A stretch of DNA of 64,000 bases from Gordius sp. MW1 (taxonomy: Eukaryota; Nematomorpha; Gordioida; Gordea; Gordiidae): contig OZ038533.1 in NCBI GenBank assembly GCA_964036665.1, positions 7,710,413 through 7,774,412 on the forward strand, in the 5' to 3' direction. This document shows, piece by piece, positions 14,591 through 27,640 of the stretch. Each line of letters begins with the position of its first letter. Positions within the stretch are counted from its first letter, which is position 1. The position numbers were made by a program, and so were the translations under genes. The notes under the pieces were generated by a model. The model saw only the letters and a list, made by a program, of their open reading frames with translations. It did not search any database and was not told where the DNA came from.

Positions 14591-15843
14591 TAGAGGTCTG
14601 CATGGGCCGGGCCAGCCCGCGGGCCGGGCCGGGCCAAAAATAGAGGATTAAAAAAAGTGCAGGTCGGGCTTGGGCCTTAAAAAGTAAAAAATTTTGAATT
14701 TATTTAACTTTATACTCTAATTATAATATAAAAACAAAAAAATGTACTTATTCGCTTCATGATAAAAAAATTTATTTTACCAAACAACAATCTGGTAGAA
14801 CTCAAAAATCATTTTAAAAGGTTTGCTTGAGATATATGATGAAATAGTCATTAAATATCTGACAAAGAATTAATGGAAAAACTTGGAGGCATTTCCATAA
14901 TATATATATTGTTATTAATTAATATGTTTTCACCTTATGAAAAGGCAAGCATCGAGAGCGGATTAGACACAACGCTCTAAAAAATATTACCCTTTTATAC
15001 CTCATTAAAAAAGCATCCCAAATCTGTTGCCATCTCCAACGTGTAATGATGATCCTGTTGACTTAAAGATCTACAAATTGAAATCAAACCAAAACTGCTA
15101 ATTTCAAGGTTTAATATCGATATTTATCATAAAATGTCAAACTTTCTTGTTTCTTAGTTTCGCACGTTAAAAATGCTACCGAATATGAAAGGAGCTTCTT
15201 AAAATTATGGTAACATAATTTATAAAGAAATTTAAGCAAGAAAATCCTTGCTCTTCTTGCATAAGTCGTCCAACTATGAATAATCTAGCTCAGGTGTGCA
15301 ACACTAAGCAATTACCTATTTTCTATTTAGGACGATGATGAAACGGAAAAGTATGAAGATTTCAACGAAGATACATCTTAAATTTAATCTCAACCTGAAG
15401 ACAGCTAGATGTAATTTTATGGTGGAATGAACACCAACTTATGCTACCAAACTTAACAAAATTAGCTAGTCAGTGTTTGCCAATTCCAGCCAACAGTGCC
15501 AAGAGTGAAAGCACATTCAGTAAGGCAAGTCGCCTTATAGAACAGACAAGTACGGAATTATTGTCTGATAGAAGATAGTCTTTTAGTTTTAAATGCCAAT
15601 ATTAAATTGTAATTTTTAATTAGAACCGATTTTATATAATATAGCAAAATATTTCATGAACACTACAAAGTTTTTTTTACAAATTAATAATTTTGAAACT
15701 ACGTCAACTTGTTTTTATTCGTGCGGGCCTGATGCGGCGCAATTTTGGGGATTTTTTTGCGGGCCGGGTGCGGGCCAAAAAAATAATATTTGTGCGGGCA
15801 TGGGCCGGGCCTAAACCTAAAATTTCGGCCCATCAGACCTCTA
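14591..15843 (+). mobile_element. hAT element with 8-bp duplication and decayed transposase C-terminus
   Basis: The ends are TAGAGGTCTGCATGGGCC and GGCCCATCAGACCTCTA. The perfect 8-bp duplication ATCTGGAT lies at 14583-14590 and 15844-15851. The ends are rich in GGGCCGGGCC. At about 15405-15580 the + strand retains a hAT dimerisation block (LPNLTKLASQCLPIPANSAK, then SESTFSKASRLIEQ). Frames upstream are broken, so this copy cannot mobilise itself. Confidence 0.9.
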
Positions 15844-15851
15844 ATCTGGAT

Positions 15852-16403
15852 GCAAAAATGCACCAGAAAAGGGGAAGAATTAAAAAAAGTGATAGGCAGG
15901 CAAACAATATAAAAGTTCCGATTTACTTTAAAATTTCAAGATTTTGTAAAGAAATCAAGGGAAATATTTCATCGGTGATCCCGCAAAAGGGTTTAAAGAA
16001 TTATCTTTAAAACATCTACTAAGGCGACATTCTCAAAACTTTATTAAATGTAGTACAAAATAAGCATCTGGACAGGGTGAAGATTTGGTTCACTTCAACA
16101 ATAAGCTAATTCACTATCAAAGTCAATGCTAATACCCTCTATGAAATTATCGATACGCATACTAGCTATTTAGAGTGGGTGATTTTGCGGACAGTAGCTG
16201 TGATGGAAATAAAATAAAATATATTTAATGAGTGGACCTCATTTAATTGATCTTCGGTTAAATACTATGCATTGTCTTACTATTTATTAGTTCTCAATTC
16301 TTTTCCATCTCAAAATAAACAAAAAATGGGCAAACATAATCTTCACTAACAACACAGTTAAATTTTATCGGGATTTATGTAATTAATCATAAAACGTGCA
16401 TGA
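15852..16403. other. Intergenic DNA downstream of PHM
   Basis: No gene was recognised. The 3' region of the - strand PHM gene begins here, and a GATAAA at about 16361-16366 on that strand could act as a weak poly(A) signal. Confidence 0.35.
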
Positions 16404-19400
16404 CTAGAGTGTATAATCATAGTAGTCCGGATCAGCTATTTCAATTAAATGATCCAACTCTTGCTTCAAAACATCATTGCTCCTTGATGATTCAGGTTGA
16501 GAATCATCGACAGAATTAAATATTTCAGCCTCTTCCTTTGACTCTGTATTAATCATGGGTTCCAATTCTTGTGGTAAGGTCAAACCTGCATCTTTCCAGT
16601 ACCAAAATGGGGGCCCGGGGCTTAGGCAATTTTTTTCCGACAACATTTTGGAGCTGTCGCGCACCCTAAGTGTAGAACCATCAGGGGAATCATGGTAATA
16701 CATAATGTAAAAGTTGCACATCTCATCTTCCATTGTTGGTCTAATGTAATTATTTGTATGGTGATATAAATGATCATGGCAAAAAGTAATTGCTATTATT
16801 TTATAGAAACGACGCATATATGATGAGCCATAAAACAAAAAACTACTTGCGAACGTGCGATAACAAGACAAAATAAGTTAATGTACATATTATTCTTACC
16901 CAACAAATACCTCTTGACTACCATTGTTGTTCATTATACACCGTGCTGCCTAAAAAGTTAAAAATGTTAATTATATGTTTAACATATAGTCATTGTGGAT
17001 TTTTTAACGGTATACCTGGCTTAAATAACGTTTTAACTATTGGTTTTTAACACATCGTATATTTAGTATGAATTGTGATTATACCAGGCGCGTAGCCAAG
17101 AAGGCAGAAAGCGGGAATTTTCTACCCCCTTGACCAAAATTTGAATATTTTTTTGAAGGTCCATGTCCTTTTTTAAGGTATAAAATCGATAGTAAATGCT
17201 GTGATTAATGAAGAGAAGAGATTTTTCCAAAGCTGGTTATAAAGCGCCTTGAAGTTTCGCCTATATTGCACGCGAATTTTACTATTGTAACATTATAATA
17301 AAAGTGTCGAAATTTTTTTGAATTTTTCTTCCCCCTTGAGAAAATCCTGGCTACGCGCCTGGATTAAATAAAAAATAACGCAGCCATTTATTTTTATCGT
17401 TTATTTTTAGGATGTATATTTTAAGTTATTATGAAATTATTTAAGATTATTTTCAAATTGTTTTGGGTTTTTATAAAAACTAAATTTCTATCAAAGTTTA
17501 TACCTGAGATAAAAAGGCTCATGTCGATTCAAACGCCAAATGTATAATAATAAAATAACTCAACTAAACATTAATAAAAAGCTTACCAAAATATCGTCTT
17601 TCTCTATTGTGACGTTGTTTTCAATGGGGTAAAACATCTAAAACAATTCACCGTTAAATTAATTATTAATTTTGCACAACTTATGTATATTTTTAATAAA
17701 TTATGGGCATACTTGTTCTAGTTGAGGTGATTTTTGCCCTAACCTTATCCAGTGATTATTTTTAATAACGTACCCCGATACCAAATATCCTAATAAATGG
17801 GTGTTTAAATTAATAATCGCATAAACAATTATTAAATAGAAAAATTATATATATACCCAATTTGTGAGTATGGGTGCGATATGCAAACGGATGCAATTTA
17901 ACCGGATCTGCCACCTCGCATGCGACTTCCATTGTTTCTAAAAGAAAAAACAAACAGTTTTAAGTCTTTTAAATCTGTGCTATTAAGCTAGACAGGCAGG
18001 GAAAAGCAAACACCTCTAACTTTAGAAAAAAAGTTTTTAAATGCTAGAAGTAAAAATAGAGCCTTTTGCTCCCTTATCTTGCATGGCCTCTTTGCCTAAC
18101 TTTATTTTGTCTGGGCGCGTGTATGCTATAATTTACCCAAGATTTTTTCTAATGTAAAAATGAAAAGGTGTAAGATGTTATTCTTATTGATTACCTATAG
18201 AGTTGGCTGGAATAGAGCCACCGGTTACGAGCAATATAACGCCTGCTTCTTGAGGCAATCTAGTTTTAAATTCATTCCATTTATAATGCAGATTATTATA
18301 GTAAAATAATAATGAAACCAAAAGTATTTAAAACGTAAACAAATATGTTTTTAACACATGTAAATTTTAAATACTTTGAATCAGTTAATGTGAGCTGAAT
18401 GCCCGAATTATCGGTAGTAGGAGAATCTGTATATATATAAATTAACGTAATTTTATGCTTGTAAAAACGCTATATCGAGTTAAGCGAAAGACATTTCGAA
18501 AAGAAAAATTGTACATACTCTTAAATATATCCACGTGAGCATAATGAATTTGTAATACAAGCCATTTAATTTTTGAGTTTGCTCCAATTTTAAAGCCCGT
18601 TTCTACATGTCGAAATAGAAGAAATATATTTTTAGAGCATATCTTATCAAAAATATCAATTACTTTATTCAAATAACCTGAACCAAAAACATCCAAACTT
18701 GATTAAGTGAACGCTATAACTTTTTTATTCGTGCTAGTTTAAAATAAATAAATAGGCAAAAAAAATTTCTCGCATATATTTTTATTTAAAATATTTTCCG
18801 CTTATTTAACTTTGCCCCATTTTTTTAAATTAATAATTTTTGCGTAAGTTTGATATAAACTATATGCCTGTATTATTTCTAAACCTAAGCTTTAAATAGA
18901 ATATCAGTGTATTAGTTGTCGATTACTTATTAAATGACTAATCTAAACTACAAATTAACTATTAACTAATATTTTATATTTGTTATTCAAAAAAATAATA
19001 TCAATTTAATATTTTTCACTTAGGAAAAAAACTTTATTTCTTTAAGTGAATTTAAATGTAGCTGCTCCATGGCCCCCCTATTTTTAACAAAAATTTCACT
19101 TTGTGGTAAGGTTAGCTCGGGGGCATTATGAGCCCAGGCATATATGATTGAAGGTTTTGATTTGCAGGGAGAAAGGTGGTGCCGCTTATCCAATTTGCTC
19201 GATGCCATTTCACCGCAATTCCTAATAAACATTACATTAAAAGGCGTTCAAGAGATATATAAATTACCAGACGTCCTCGTAACTCCCTGGTTCTTCGCAA
19301 CCGTATAAAAGCATATGATGCGCTGCATGATTGTTATCAAGGGGTTTAAATTTGGCTATTAAAAATAAAATAATTAGCAATTATTATCTATGTTTGGCTA

Positions 19401-20281
19401 ACACCATTTAAAAAATTACTTAAATATAAGGATTTGTTTGGATCAATTTTCGCACTATGGCACAGATAGGCATTGTCCTAAAACCACAATAACAATGATA
19501 AATTATTATAAGTATGACGAAGGTGTCACTAGTTTTAAGAAAAATAAATTTGATTGTGTAAATATAGTGGATAATTTTTGTGTTGAAAATCTATGGACTT
19601 TATAATGAGATTGGCATAAAATACAAATAAACTATCATAAATTTTTTAACAATCTAATAAATCGAGAATTAAGAGATACGCTTGAGGGCGCGGAGGAAAA
19701 TTATAGTTTTCTACCTAGCGTTTCCATTCAGACCGCCAAAAATTAACAAATTATAAATAAAAAATGTTGCAATTATAATACGATTTACTATTTTGTATCT
19801 ATGAAAAAAATAAATAACTTTATCATTCTAAAAACTTTGCATGGATATAAATTTCGAAGGTGTAGCTTTGAGGAGATACTGCCTAAGTGTATGCAATATT
19901 TGCCAAATTAATATCAAAAATTTTTGGAGGCCCTTATGTATGCTTGGGGACCTAAATAAGTCGGGGTGACCTTGAGAGCTTACACAATATACTAGCAAAA
20001 ATTAATTAAATAAAATCGGCATCGATTTTTTAATTAAAAATGATAAATAAATAGGGTTTAAAATATGTAATGTATACCATTTTTAAAAATCACATTAATA
20101 TCACAGTAAAAAAGGTTTTGTTTACCTGCTGAGGCTTAACATATGGCATCTGTAATGACAATATTCCCGGTGCATCGACGTTTCCATCCTTTGCAACAAC
20201 TCCAAGTGATAGAATAAAAAGAATAAATATCAAATTTTGGGGGAGATTTTTAGAAATTGAAGACAAAACTTGTTTGTACAT
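16404..20281 (-). CDS. PHM: Peptidylglycine alpha-hydroxylating monooxygenase (PHM), 12 exons, complete
   Basis: A copper- and ascorbate-dependent enzyme of secretory granules that hydroxylates the C-terminal Gly of propeptides, the first step of peptide amidation. Exons in transcript order: 20281-20126, 19477-19420, 19355-19268, 19221-19100, 18602-18519, 18426-18375, 18259-18195, 17937-17857, 17789-17713, 17637-17587, 16949-16900 and 16740-16404. All are GT-AG and in phase, giving 406 aa. Exon 1 encodes a hydrophobic signal peptide (NLIFILFILSLGVVA). Copper sites are visible: the HH pair in NNHAAHHMLLYGC, LVLQIHY, YRTHTHKLG, and the Met ligand in MEDEMCNFYIMYY. KPSIIYAWAHNAPELTLP matches the family core. 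No PAL lyase domain follows; the acidic tail ends DPDYYDYTL, so this is the monofunctional invertebrate form. Confidence 0.96.
17085..17361. mobile_element. MITE (GCGCGTAGCC subfamily) in a PHM intron
   Basis: The ends are CAGGCGCGTAGCCAAGAAG and CCTGGCTACGCGCCTG, flanked by near-identical 8-bp repeats (GATTATAC / GATTAAAT). It lies wholly within PHM intron 10 (16950-17586). Confidence 0.82.
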
Positions 20282-21099
20282 AAATTAACTTTGGGAATTA
20301 GAATACAGAACTAGGTCCCATGTATGTATGAATAGTAGGCAAATTATTTTTAGAGCTTAGTGAAGAGAATTCATTAAAAGGTTATGAAAGACAACGCTTT
20401 TAGGCTATGGAAAATAAATATATTTTCAATTTTCAAACCTAATGCCAAAGGAATTACGTCATTGGAAAAAAAACAAAAAAGGGTGATATATAGCAATCCT
20501 ACGCAAAAGTCCGAATAGGGGGAGGGAGGCAATTTCCGACGCGCACGTATCTTATATATTGGAAATCGATAAAATTTAATTTAATTTTTATCTTATGAAA
20601 AAGGAAATATTAAATTTTTTAAATGCTATTTATTGAAGGGAGTCCAATAATTTGTTAATCGGTATATCCTAGAGCTATGCTAATTTTTGTTGACAATTTT
20701 AATAATCAAATAAAATGGAAGTCTAAATGTAGGTAATTTGGAATGGTTACAGTGGCTTTACCAAAATTGCATAAACATAATAGTAATCTACGCTAAATTT
20801 TATAATGTAATTTACGGAATAATATTCGCTTTTCCGTGTTTTAGTTAAAATTATCGGAGTATTTTAAGTCTATTTTAAAAGCATTTAGCAAAAATTGCCG
20901 ATATTTGACATTTCCTCAATTAAGCTAATACTATTTTCATAATATGATTGACCTTCCAATGAAAATATTTTGAAACAGATTTAAAACCTAAACAGAGAAA
21001 ACTTTTATTGAAATTAATTGAATAATGTAAATTCATATATATTTTCGAATAGCGGTTTGTTACACTAAGGTGGCAGGCAGCTTCTTTAGATATTTTGGA
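20282..21099. other. Region upstream of PHM
   Basis: AT-rich, with no coding signal. It should contain the - strand PHM promoter, but no specific element can be defended. Confidence 0.35.
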
Positions 21100-22340
21100 T
21101 GAGGGGTGACGCTCGGCTATCCAGGCCTGAGAGCCGTGTTGGCGATGTGATATATTTTACATCTGTTTCAAAGAAAGTGCTAAAAACGGGATTTAAACCC
21201 GTGAGCTACTGTTCAAAGGCACAGTCTATTCTATACCATAGAGATCTGCACGGGCAGGTCCGGGTACGGACGGGCTTTGTATCATAAAAATTTTAACGGG
21301 CCGGGCCCGGACGAACTATTAATGGAACGGGCTCGGGCGATGAGATATTTTTAACGGGCTTAAACGGGCCTGACGTTTATCAACGGGCTTGAACGGGCCT
21401 GAGATTATATAAACGGTCATGGATTACAAGGGTTCCTAAAAGCCAGATAATAATTATATAAATATATGATTTATATTAAGTATATAGTTTATTAATTTCT
21501 CTATTTTTTTAACCTCTAATTTTTGTATATCCTGTAGCATTTATTCCTTTTTCTAGCGCTAAATTTGACTCTAAATCATTATATTCTATTAGCTATAGAT
21601 TTTCGTTTACATAATTTAAGATTATAGCTTCGTATATTGTTTTATAAGTTCAATTACTTAGTTACAATGCACTAAAATTAAAATTTTTATTTTTAATTTT
21701 ATCACAAATTTTACTGGTATAATTTATAGGGCCATATAACATAATAAATATTTTTGTATTAATCTACACCTTAGGTGTATTAACTGATTAAATTAATCAA
21801 ATAAATGTAAACAGCTTAGTGAAAGTTGAATATTCTCATGTAATTTTATTAAAGTATTTTAATTTAATGGTAATACTGAATTCTAACTTCTTAGGTGTAT
21901 TAACTTAAAATCAAATAAAAGTAAATTGCTGAAAGTGAAATATTCTCATGTAATTTTTTTAAGTAATTTAATGGTAGTACTATATCAAAAAATTTTAGGT
22001 GTATTTACTGCAGAAATAATTGAAGTTTATTATTTTTACATGATAATTATTGATGTTTTTTATGAATATGTCAAAAAACAAAATAAAATTTTGTGAAACT
22101 TTTGCTGGGGCCGGGCGCGGAGTTCTTTAAAAAGCTTGAACGGGTTTTTGCGGGACTGTCGTTTTTCTAAACGGGCTCGGACGGGCCTAAAAAATTTACG
22201 GACGGGCTCGGACAGGCCTGAAGTGTTGAAAAAAAATTACGGGCGGGCTCGGACGGGCCTTAAAGTTTTGAAAACGGGTACGGGCGGGCCGACCTTCTAA
22301 AAACGGTCCGTTGCAGATCTCTAATACCAACTACGCCCAT
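21100..22340 (-). repeat. tRNA-derived SINE, copy 1, split by a hAT element
   Basis: Read on the - strand, the head resembles a tRNA gene: GGGCGTAGTTGGTATAG (A-box-like) at the 22324-22340 end, joined across the insertion to an anticodon-like arm and ACGGGTTTAAATCCCGT (B-box-like) at about 21187-21203. A tail containing CTGAGAGCC-type sequence extends to about 21100. The same body recurs at 58857-59148. It is interrupted by the element at 21239-22323. Confidence 0.7.
21239..22323. mobile_element. Non-autonomous hAT element inserted in a SINE
   Basis: The ends are TAGAGATCTGCACGGG and TTGCAGATCTCTA, with ACGGGC(C)-rich subterminal repeats. ATACCA is repeated on both sides (21233-21238 and 22324-22329), the recognisable part of a target duplication. 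The 1085-bp AT-rich core has no ORF. Confidence 0.82.
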
Positions 22341-23013
22341 AACAATACTAAAGTTCTATGTCAAGTACCTTTATTACAATCGCATTCCGTATTGGTATAA
22401 AGGTGTTGCTTTAGCTTTTGTTATCTCATAAATAGCTTTTCAGGTTTCGTTATGGACAGGCTTATGGGCCAACACTTTGTTTTAACAGTAATATAAGACA
22501 TCGTTTTAATCAATTATTGGTCGATATTTCTTCCATCTATAGGTCAAGCCGGGGAGGGGACCATAAATTTTTTATTTGAAATATGTTAATAAAACTACTG
22601 CAAGTTGTAAATAAAAAATTTACAAACAAATTAATTAAAAATATATTGAACCCAATCGTCCAAACGCCCATTTTAATTTTCTATAAAATTTCAGTCAAGT
22701 TAGAGGTGTAGCAGATTTTATCTTGCAAGTGAACACAAACATACGCAACATACATTAACTTCATATCCGTCAATAACTGAAACTGAATTGACAGAAGAAA
22801 GATTTCTAACAATTATGTTCAAGTTTTGAACCTATTTTAGTATTAAGATTGGTGCCTTTTTAAACCAGCAATTCTTATGCTCACTTATTTTGCATTAACT
22901 ATTTAATATATTAAAAAATTTTAATATTCAAACATTAACCAGCGGCAATAGATGACCTTTGAACTAATGATCAGGTTGGTGTATCATGTTTTAATTTGAT
23001 TTTAGAAATATGG

Positions 23014-23150
23014 ACATGGGCGTAGCCAGGGGGAAATCCATAAATTTATTAAATTTTAATATACTTAACAAAATTTCAAAAATTATCATTTTGCCCCTCC
23101 CTATTCCATTATTGCCCCCCCCCTCTAAATCAAGTTTTTACGCTCATGTA
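23014..23150. mobile_element. MITE, GGGCGTAGCC family (one clear end)
   Basis: The left end is CATGGGCGTAGCCAGGGGG. The interior has TTTTGCCCCTCCC and TTATTGCCCCCC. The right end is degenerate. Confidence 0.5.
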
Positions 23151-23519
23151 TATGGATTACTCGACTAATCTATTAACGAAAAATTTTGTACACCAAAAAT
23201 TAGAGCATATAAATTTAATAATGAATTTGAAAATCCAAACATAAATAGGCAAAATATATAAAAACAGAATCAGATCAAGACTATTACAAACAACCATATT
23301 TGTTTAATTAATTTATTTATATCGAAAAAAAAGGATCCAAATAATTATAGTCTTCTCACAAATTCAAATTTTAGCTGATGTTTATAACAAATAACCTACT
23401 TCAGCGAATTTTGATCATAGGGAGGGGCATTGAAAAAGCTCTCCGGGATTAATTATGGCATCGTCACGTCTGAAAAATGCAATAGATGCCTTAGCCACGT
23501 TTAAATTGATAATGGAGGT

Positions 23520-23872
23520 CCTTATCGAAACTTCTTAATCGCAAATCGGATTATCGCGAAAATCTTGTAATCGCGAAGTTAACCGCCATTTTGTTTTTTT
23601 TTAACGATAATATTAACAAAAATATCGTTTATTGACAAATCGCTTAATAGTACAATATCGGATATTCACAAACATTTTCGAGTCCTTAAATCAACCAGAT
23701 AATTATATAAAATATCGTTTTATTGCGAAGCGTTAGAAATGAATATTTAATATAATGTACATATACTTTTATTTCCATCGTTTAATCGCGAAATATCGGT
23801 TAATCGCGAAAAAAAATCAGGCCCAAGGCTTTGCAATTAAACGGTTTTGACTGTATCCAACTTTTTTATATA
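23520..23872. mobile_element. Possible pogo/Tc1-like MITE
   Basis: Multiple ATCGCGAA(A/G) motifs occur in inverted orientation at the two ends. The right end on the - strand reads ACAGTCAAAACCG, a CAGT-type terminus typical of pogo-like elements. The left end has diverged, so the call is tentative. Confidence 0.35.
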
Positions 23873-24661
23873 TTAGCATGTTATTAAATAATTAAACGTT
23901 TAACAAGAAAAATCTACCAGAAAATTCATTGCAGATTCTTGTAGAGTTTGTTCCTGAACACAAGTATATCTTATTTTATTCCCTATAGGTCAAGTTTTTT
24001 AAATATTTGCTGCCAACGTTGCTAAAAACTGCAATTTTGGCGTTTTTCAAATTTCAATAATTACAAATTATACGATAAAATTTGGTTCAACTTCAATAAA
24101 TTTGATTTATATACAAAATTAATTTATCCCTATCTTTTTAGTTGCTCTATCTGCACAAAACTAACTAAGATAATAGAGTTCAAAGTTTGAAATACTATAA
24201 AATGTAAACTTATTATTCATATGGCTTGAAATTACGTTTGGTTATGTAAACTACTATATCTGTAATATTTTAAGATCAAATGAGTTTCCTTTTATTTCTT
24301 ATTAAAATAGATTTTTTTAATTTCAGATAGATCAAAATTCTAAAGTTCTAAGTTTTTAGCTATTTTATTTAGCTACTTTGCTCTATCTGCATTTTAACCA
24401 CAAGTTTTATGGTTTGTTGACATTAGATTCATGACTTATAACTAAAATACAAAAATAAATATGAGATTGTTATTTATTCGAATGTCTATATTACTCCAAT
24501 AACTTAAATTCTTTTAAAATTATAAAAAAAAAATTTTACGGTAAATTGGGTTGTGCACCCAATTGAATTAAATTATGATACTTTAAAATAACTTAAAAAG
24601 TTTATAAAATTCTTAAAACAATCATAAAGTTTTATATCCTTTATAGGGCTAAAAATATTTA

Positions 24662-27640
24662 TTGGGGCCAAATTTCCCACGCAACAAAGAGCCCGTCCCG
24701 ACGGTGTACGCGTACGGCCACAAGGAAATGAAGATCGTAGCCAAGGTGCAAGCCGATGTCCGAATGGGGGACACGAGAAAACAGCTGTCGTTATTGGTAG
24801 CAGACGTAGCGGGGCCGCCATTGTGTGGGATCGATTGGATCCAAGAATTCGAGCCCGAAATGTGGCGACGAATTCGCTGGAACTCCAGAGCTGCGGCGGA
24901 ACGGTTTGCGGTCAATTACGTGGAAAGACCGAAGGATACCAAGTCCGCGATCCGGCACGTGATGAAGCAATGGGATGGCCAGCTAAACGAATTCCCAAAA
25001 GCAGTCAAGGGAATAACGGTGGAAGTACCGTTAAAGGAGGGCATAGATCCTGTATTTATCCCCGCACGAAAGGTGCCGATGGCGTGGAAGAAAGAAGTAG
25101 AAGAAAAGCTGGATAAATGGGTCAGAGACGGGATAATAGAGCCGATCGATTTCTCAAGATGGGCCAGTCCAGTGGTACCCGTGAAAAAAAGCGATGGGAC
25201 TCTGCGATTATGTATTGATTACCGGTTTACTATAAACAAATACGCACAAGGTTTGTTGTACCCCTTACCCAAAATCGACGATTTGTTAAATAAACTCAAT
25301 AACGCGTGTTATTTTACTAAGCTGGACCCTAACGAAAGCGTATCTACAGCTTGAACTAGGTCCAGAGACGAGCCAACGATTGACTATCTCCACCCACAAG
25401 GGCTTATTGAAAATTAACCGGATGCCTTTTGGCTTAAATTGTGCCGCGGCGATTTTCCAAAAAACAATGGATCAGATATTAGGAGGCATGGAGGGGGTAG
25501 CGGTATACATCGATGATATACTAATCGTAGGGGAAACAGAAGAAATCCACAACGAGCGGTTACTCAAAGTACTAGAAACGTTACAAAAGTGGGGTTTCGT
25601 GCCAAACATTTCCAAGAGCATCTTGTGGGCCAAGGAAGTAACATTTTTGGGATACGTAATAAGTAACAAGGGGATTAAAATCAACGACAATAAAGCCGAA
25701 CTGGTCAAGCAGTGGAAAAATTTAACTAACAAAAATGAAATAAAATCGTTCCTTGGGTTAACAGCATATTTTGCAAAGTTTATTAAGGACTACGCCAAAA
25801 TCGTGCACCCGATTCAGAAACTCATGCAAAAAAACGTGTTGTATTATTGGGGTGGAGAACAACAAGGCGCATTTGAAGCCATCAAGTCCGCGCTAACTAA
25901 AGCCCCCACTGGCATACTTTAACGGAGATTGGGAGACTAACCTGGTCGTAGACGCCTCTGGTACAGGGTTAGGGGCCATCTTACAGCAACGAGCACCAGG
26001 GGAGAATTGGAGAGTGATGGCCTATGCTTCAAGAGCATTAAACGATAGCGAAAGCCGGTATTCGACGATCGAACGAGAGGCCCTTGCAGTGGTTTATGGT
26101 CTAAAAAAGTTCAATGAATATATACAAGGACGAAGCGTTACTATCATGACGGATCATAGCCCTGGTTTATATTTTTGATCAGAGCAAAAGGGGCAAGGAA
26201 CAATGGTCACCACGTCTAACTAGGTGGGCGCTCATTGTATCAGGCTACACGACCAAATTGTGTACAACAAGGATCCGAAAACGCATTTCAGGTTAGCGAG
26301 GAAATGCCAGAAGACTCGACAAATCCATTTATATCATTGAATGTAGTAAGACAACACACCTTGGATGATCCCGGGCTACGTCAGTTAAAAGAGTGGATGA
26401 GAGGTAGACAAAACACAATGGTCATGGATGGTCTAAAACGCTCCTACGAAAAAAACCTGCCAAAGTTACACGAAGCCAAAAACATAATATTTTACAAAAG
26501 ACGACGAATATTAATTCCGGCTAAGTTACGAGGAGCGGTACTCCAAAGATTACATAGGGGCCACGTGGGTATCAAGCGAATGCAAGAAGTGGCGGGGCAG
26601 TATATATGGTGGCCTACTCTCGACGATGACTTATTGAGCGTAGCGAAAGGGTGCCGGAATTGCAATTACACTGCCGCGGCGGCGAAGAAGGCACCGTTGA
26701 TAGAGTGTCAACCTAGCCATAAACCGTGGGTTCAAGTACATATCGATATCATGGGTCCCCTCAAGGGTAAGTCATACCTGGTGATGGTAGACAATAGCTC
26801 GAAATGGGTAGAAGTGTTCAAATTAGAAGACACCACAGCGACCACCATTATAAAAAAACTTGCCGAAACGTTTGCTAGATTTGGAAATCCGCCATGGTTA
26901 ATATCAGATAACGGCCCGCAATTCAAAGGACAGGAATTACAGAATTTTTGCAAGATGAGAGGGATTAATCAGCGATGGACAGCTCCTTACCATCCTGCGT
27001 CTAACGGTTTGGCAGAAAGATATGTACGATTACTAAAGAAGCCATTATTAGAAACGAGTCGGAAGTAATCGACAAAACACCCCACAATCAATAAAAGCCC
27101 AGCAGATGTGATGCTAAAAAGGCGTATGCGAACCGAATGGGAGGTATTGAGGGAAACCGTACCACAACAATGGTTAGAGACCGGGAACCCGAGGATGTTC
27201 AACGTAGGAGACTTGGTTTGGGTACGTAGGTTTGTAGGACCAAGCAAATGGAAGGCACGATAAAAGCCAAGCACGGTAGTCGGTCCTAGGATGTATGGGC
27301 ACAGGGAGGAAAACACCACGGACACGTGGATCAAGTAAGGAAACGGAAAATCCTGGATTGTACCACACTGGGACAAGAGAACGGGTGGCCGCAAAGGATA
27401 TCATCAGAAAGGGAAGCGGGAACAAGTGCTTCAAGGGAACAAATGCAAAACCGGGTAACAAGTGCTACAAGGGAACAAATTCAAAACCAGTCAGGAACGC
27501 CCAGAGAAGAACCTAGAAGGGGACAAATTCAAAACCAGTCAGGAACGCCCAGAGAAGAACCTAGATACCCGCAACGTAGTCGGAAACCGCCAGCATTCCT
27601 TAAGGATTTTGTCTGTAAAAAGGGGGGAACTGTAGAGAGG
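24662..27640 (+). pseudogene. gypsy-type pol (RT, RNase H, integrase), broken
   Basis: The first frame (24662-25354) holds the end of the protease region and the RT fingers (IEPIDFSRWASPVVPVKK, LCIDYR). A one-base insertion near 25328 shifts the frame. RT continues at 25380-25922 with the catalytic VAVYIDDILIVG. A second shift near 25915 leads to RNase H (VVDASGTGLGAILQQ; IEREALAVVYGLKKF) and a stop near 26177. Integrase follows at 26235-27068 with an HHCC zinc finger (HRGHVGIKR ... CRNCN) and core residues in HIDIMGPL, LISDNGPQFKG and SNGLAERYVR. The tail (27300-27640) holds tandem REQIQNQSGTPREEP-type repeats and YPQRSRKPPAFLKDFV. It is non-functional as it stands. Confidence 0.88.

Larger units (their letters stand above)
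22346..24661. other. AT-rich intergenic DNA with MITE remnants
   Basis: No gene was seen. A GGGCGTAGCC MITE remnant lies at about 23014-23150 (left end intact, right end decayed to TTTACGCTCATG). At about 23520-23870 there are inverted TAATCGCGAA-type motifs ending near CAGTCAAAACCGTTTAATTG on the - strand, which resembles pogo/Tc1-type ends. Two CTTTGCTCTATCTGCA-like segments lie near 24140 and 24380. Confidence 0.4.

Noticed and set aside
24573..25732. - strand and alternate-frame ORFs over the gypsy pol
   Set aside because: Antisense shadows of a recognisable RT/integrase polyprotein.
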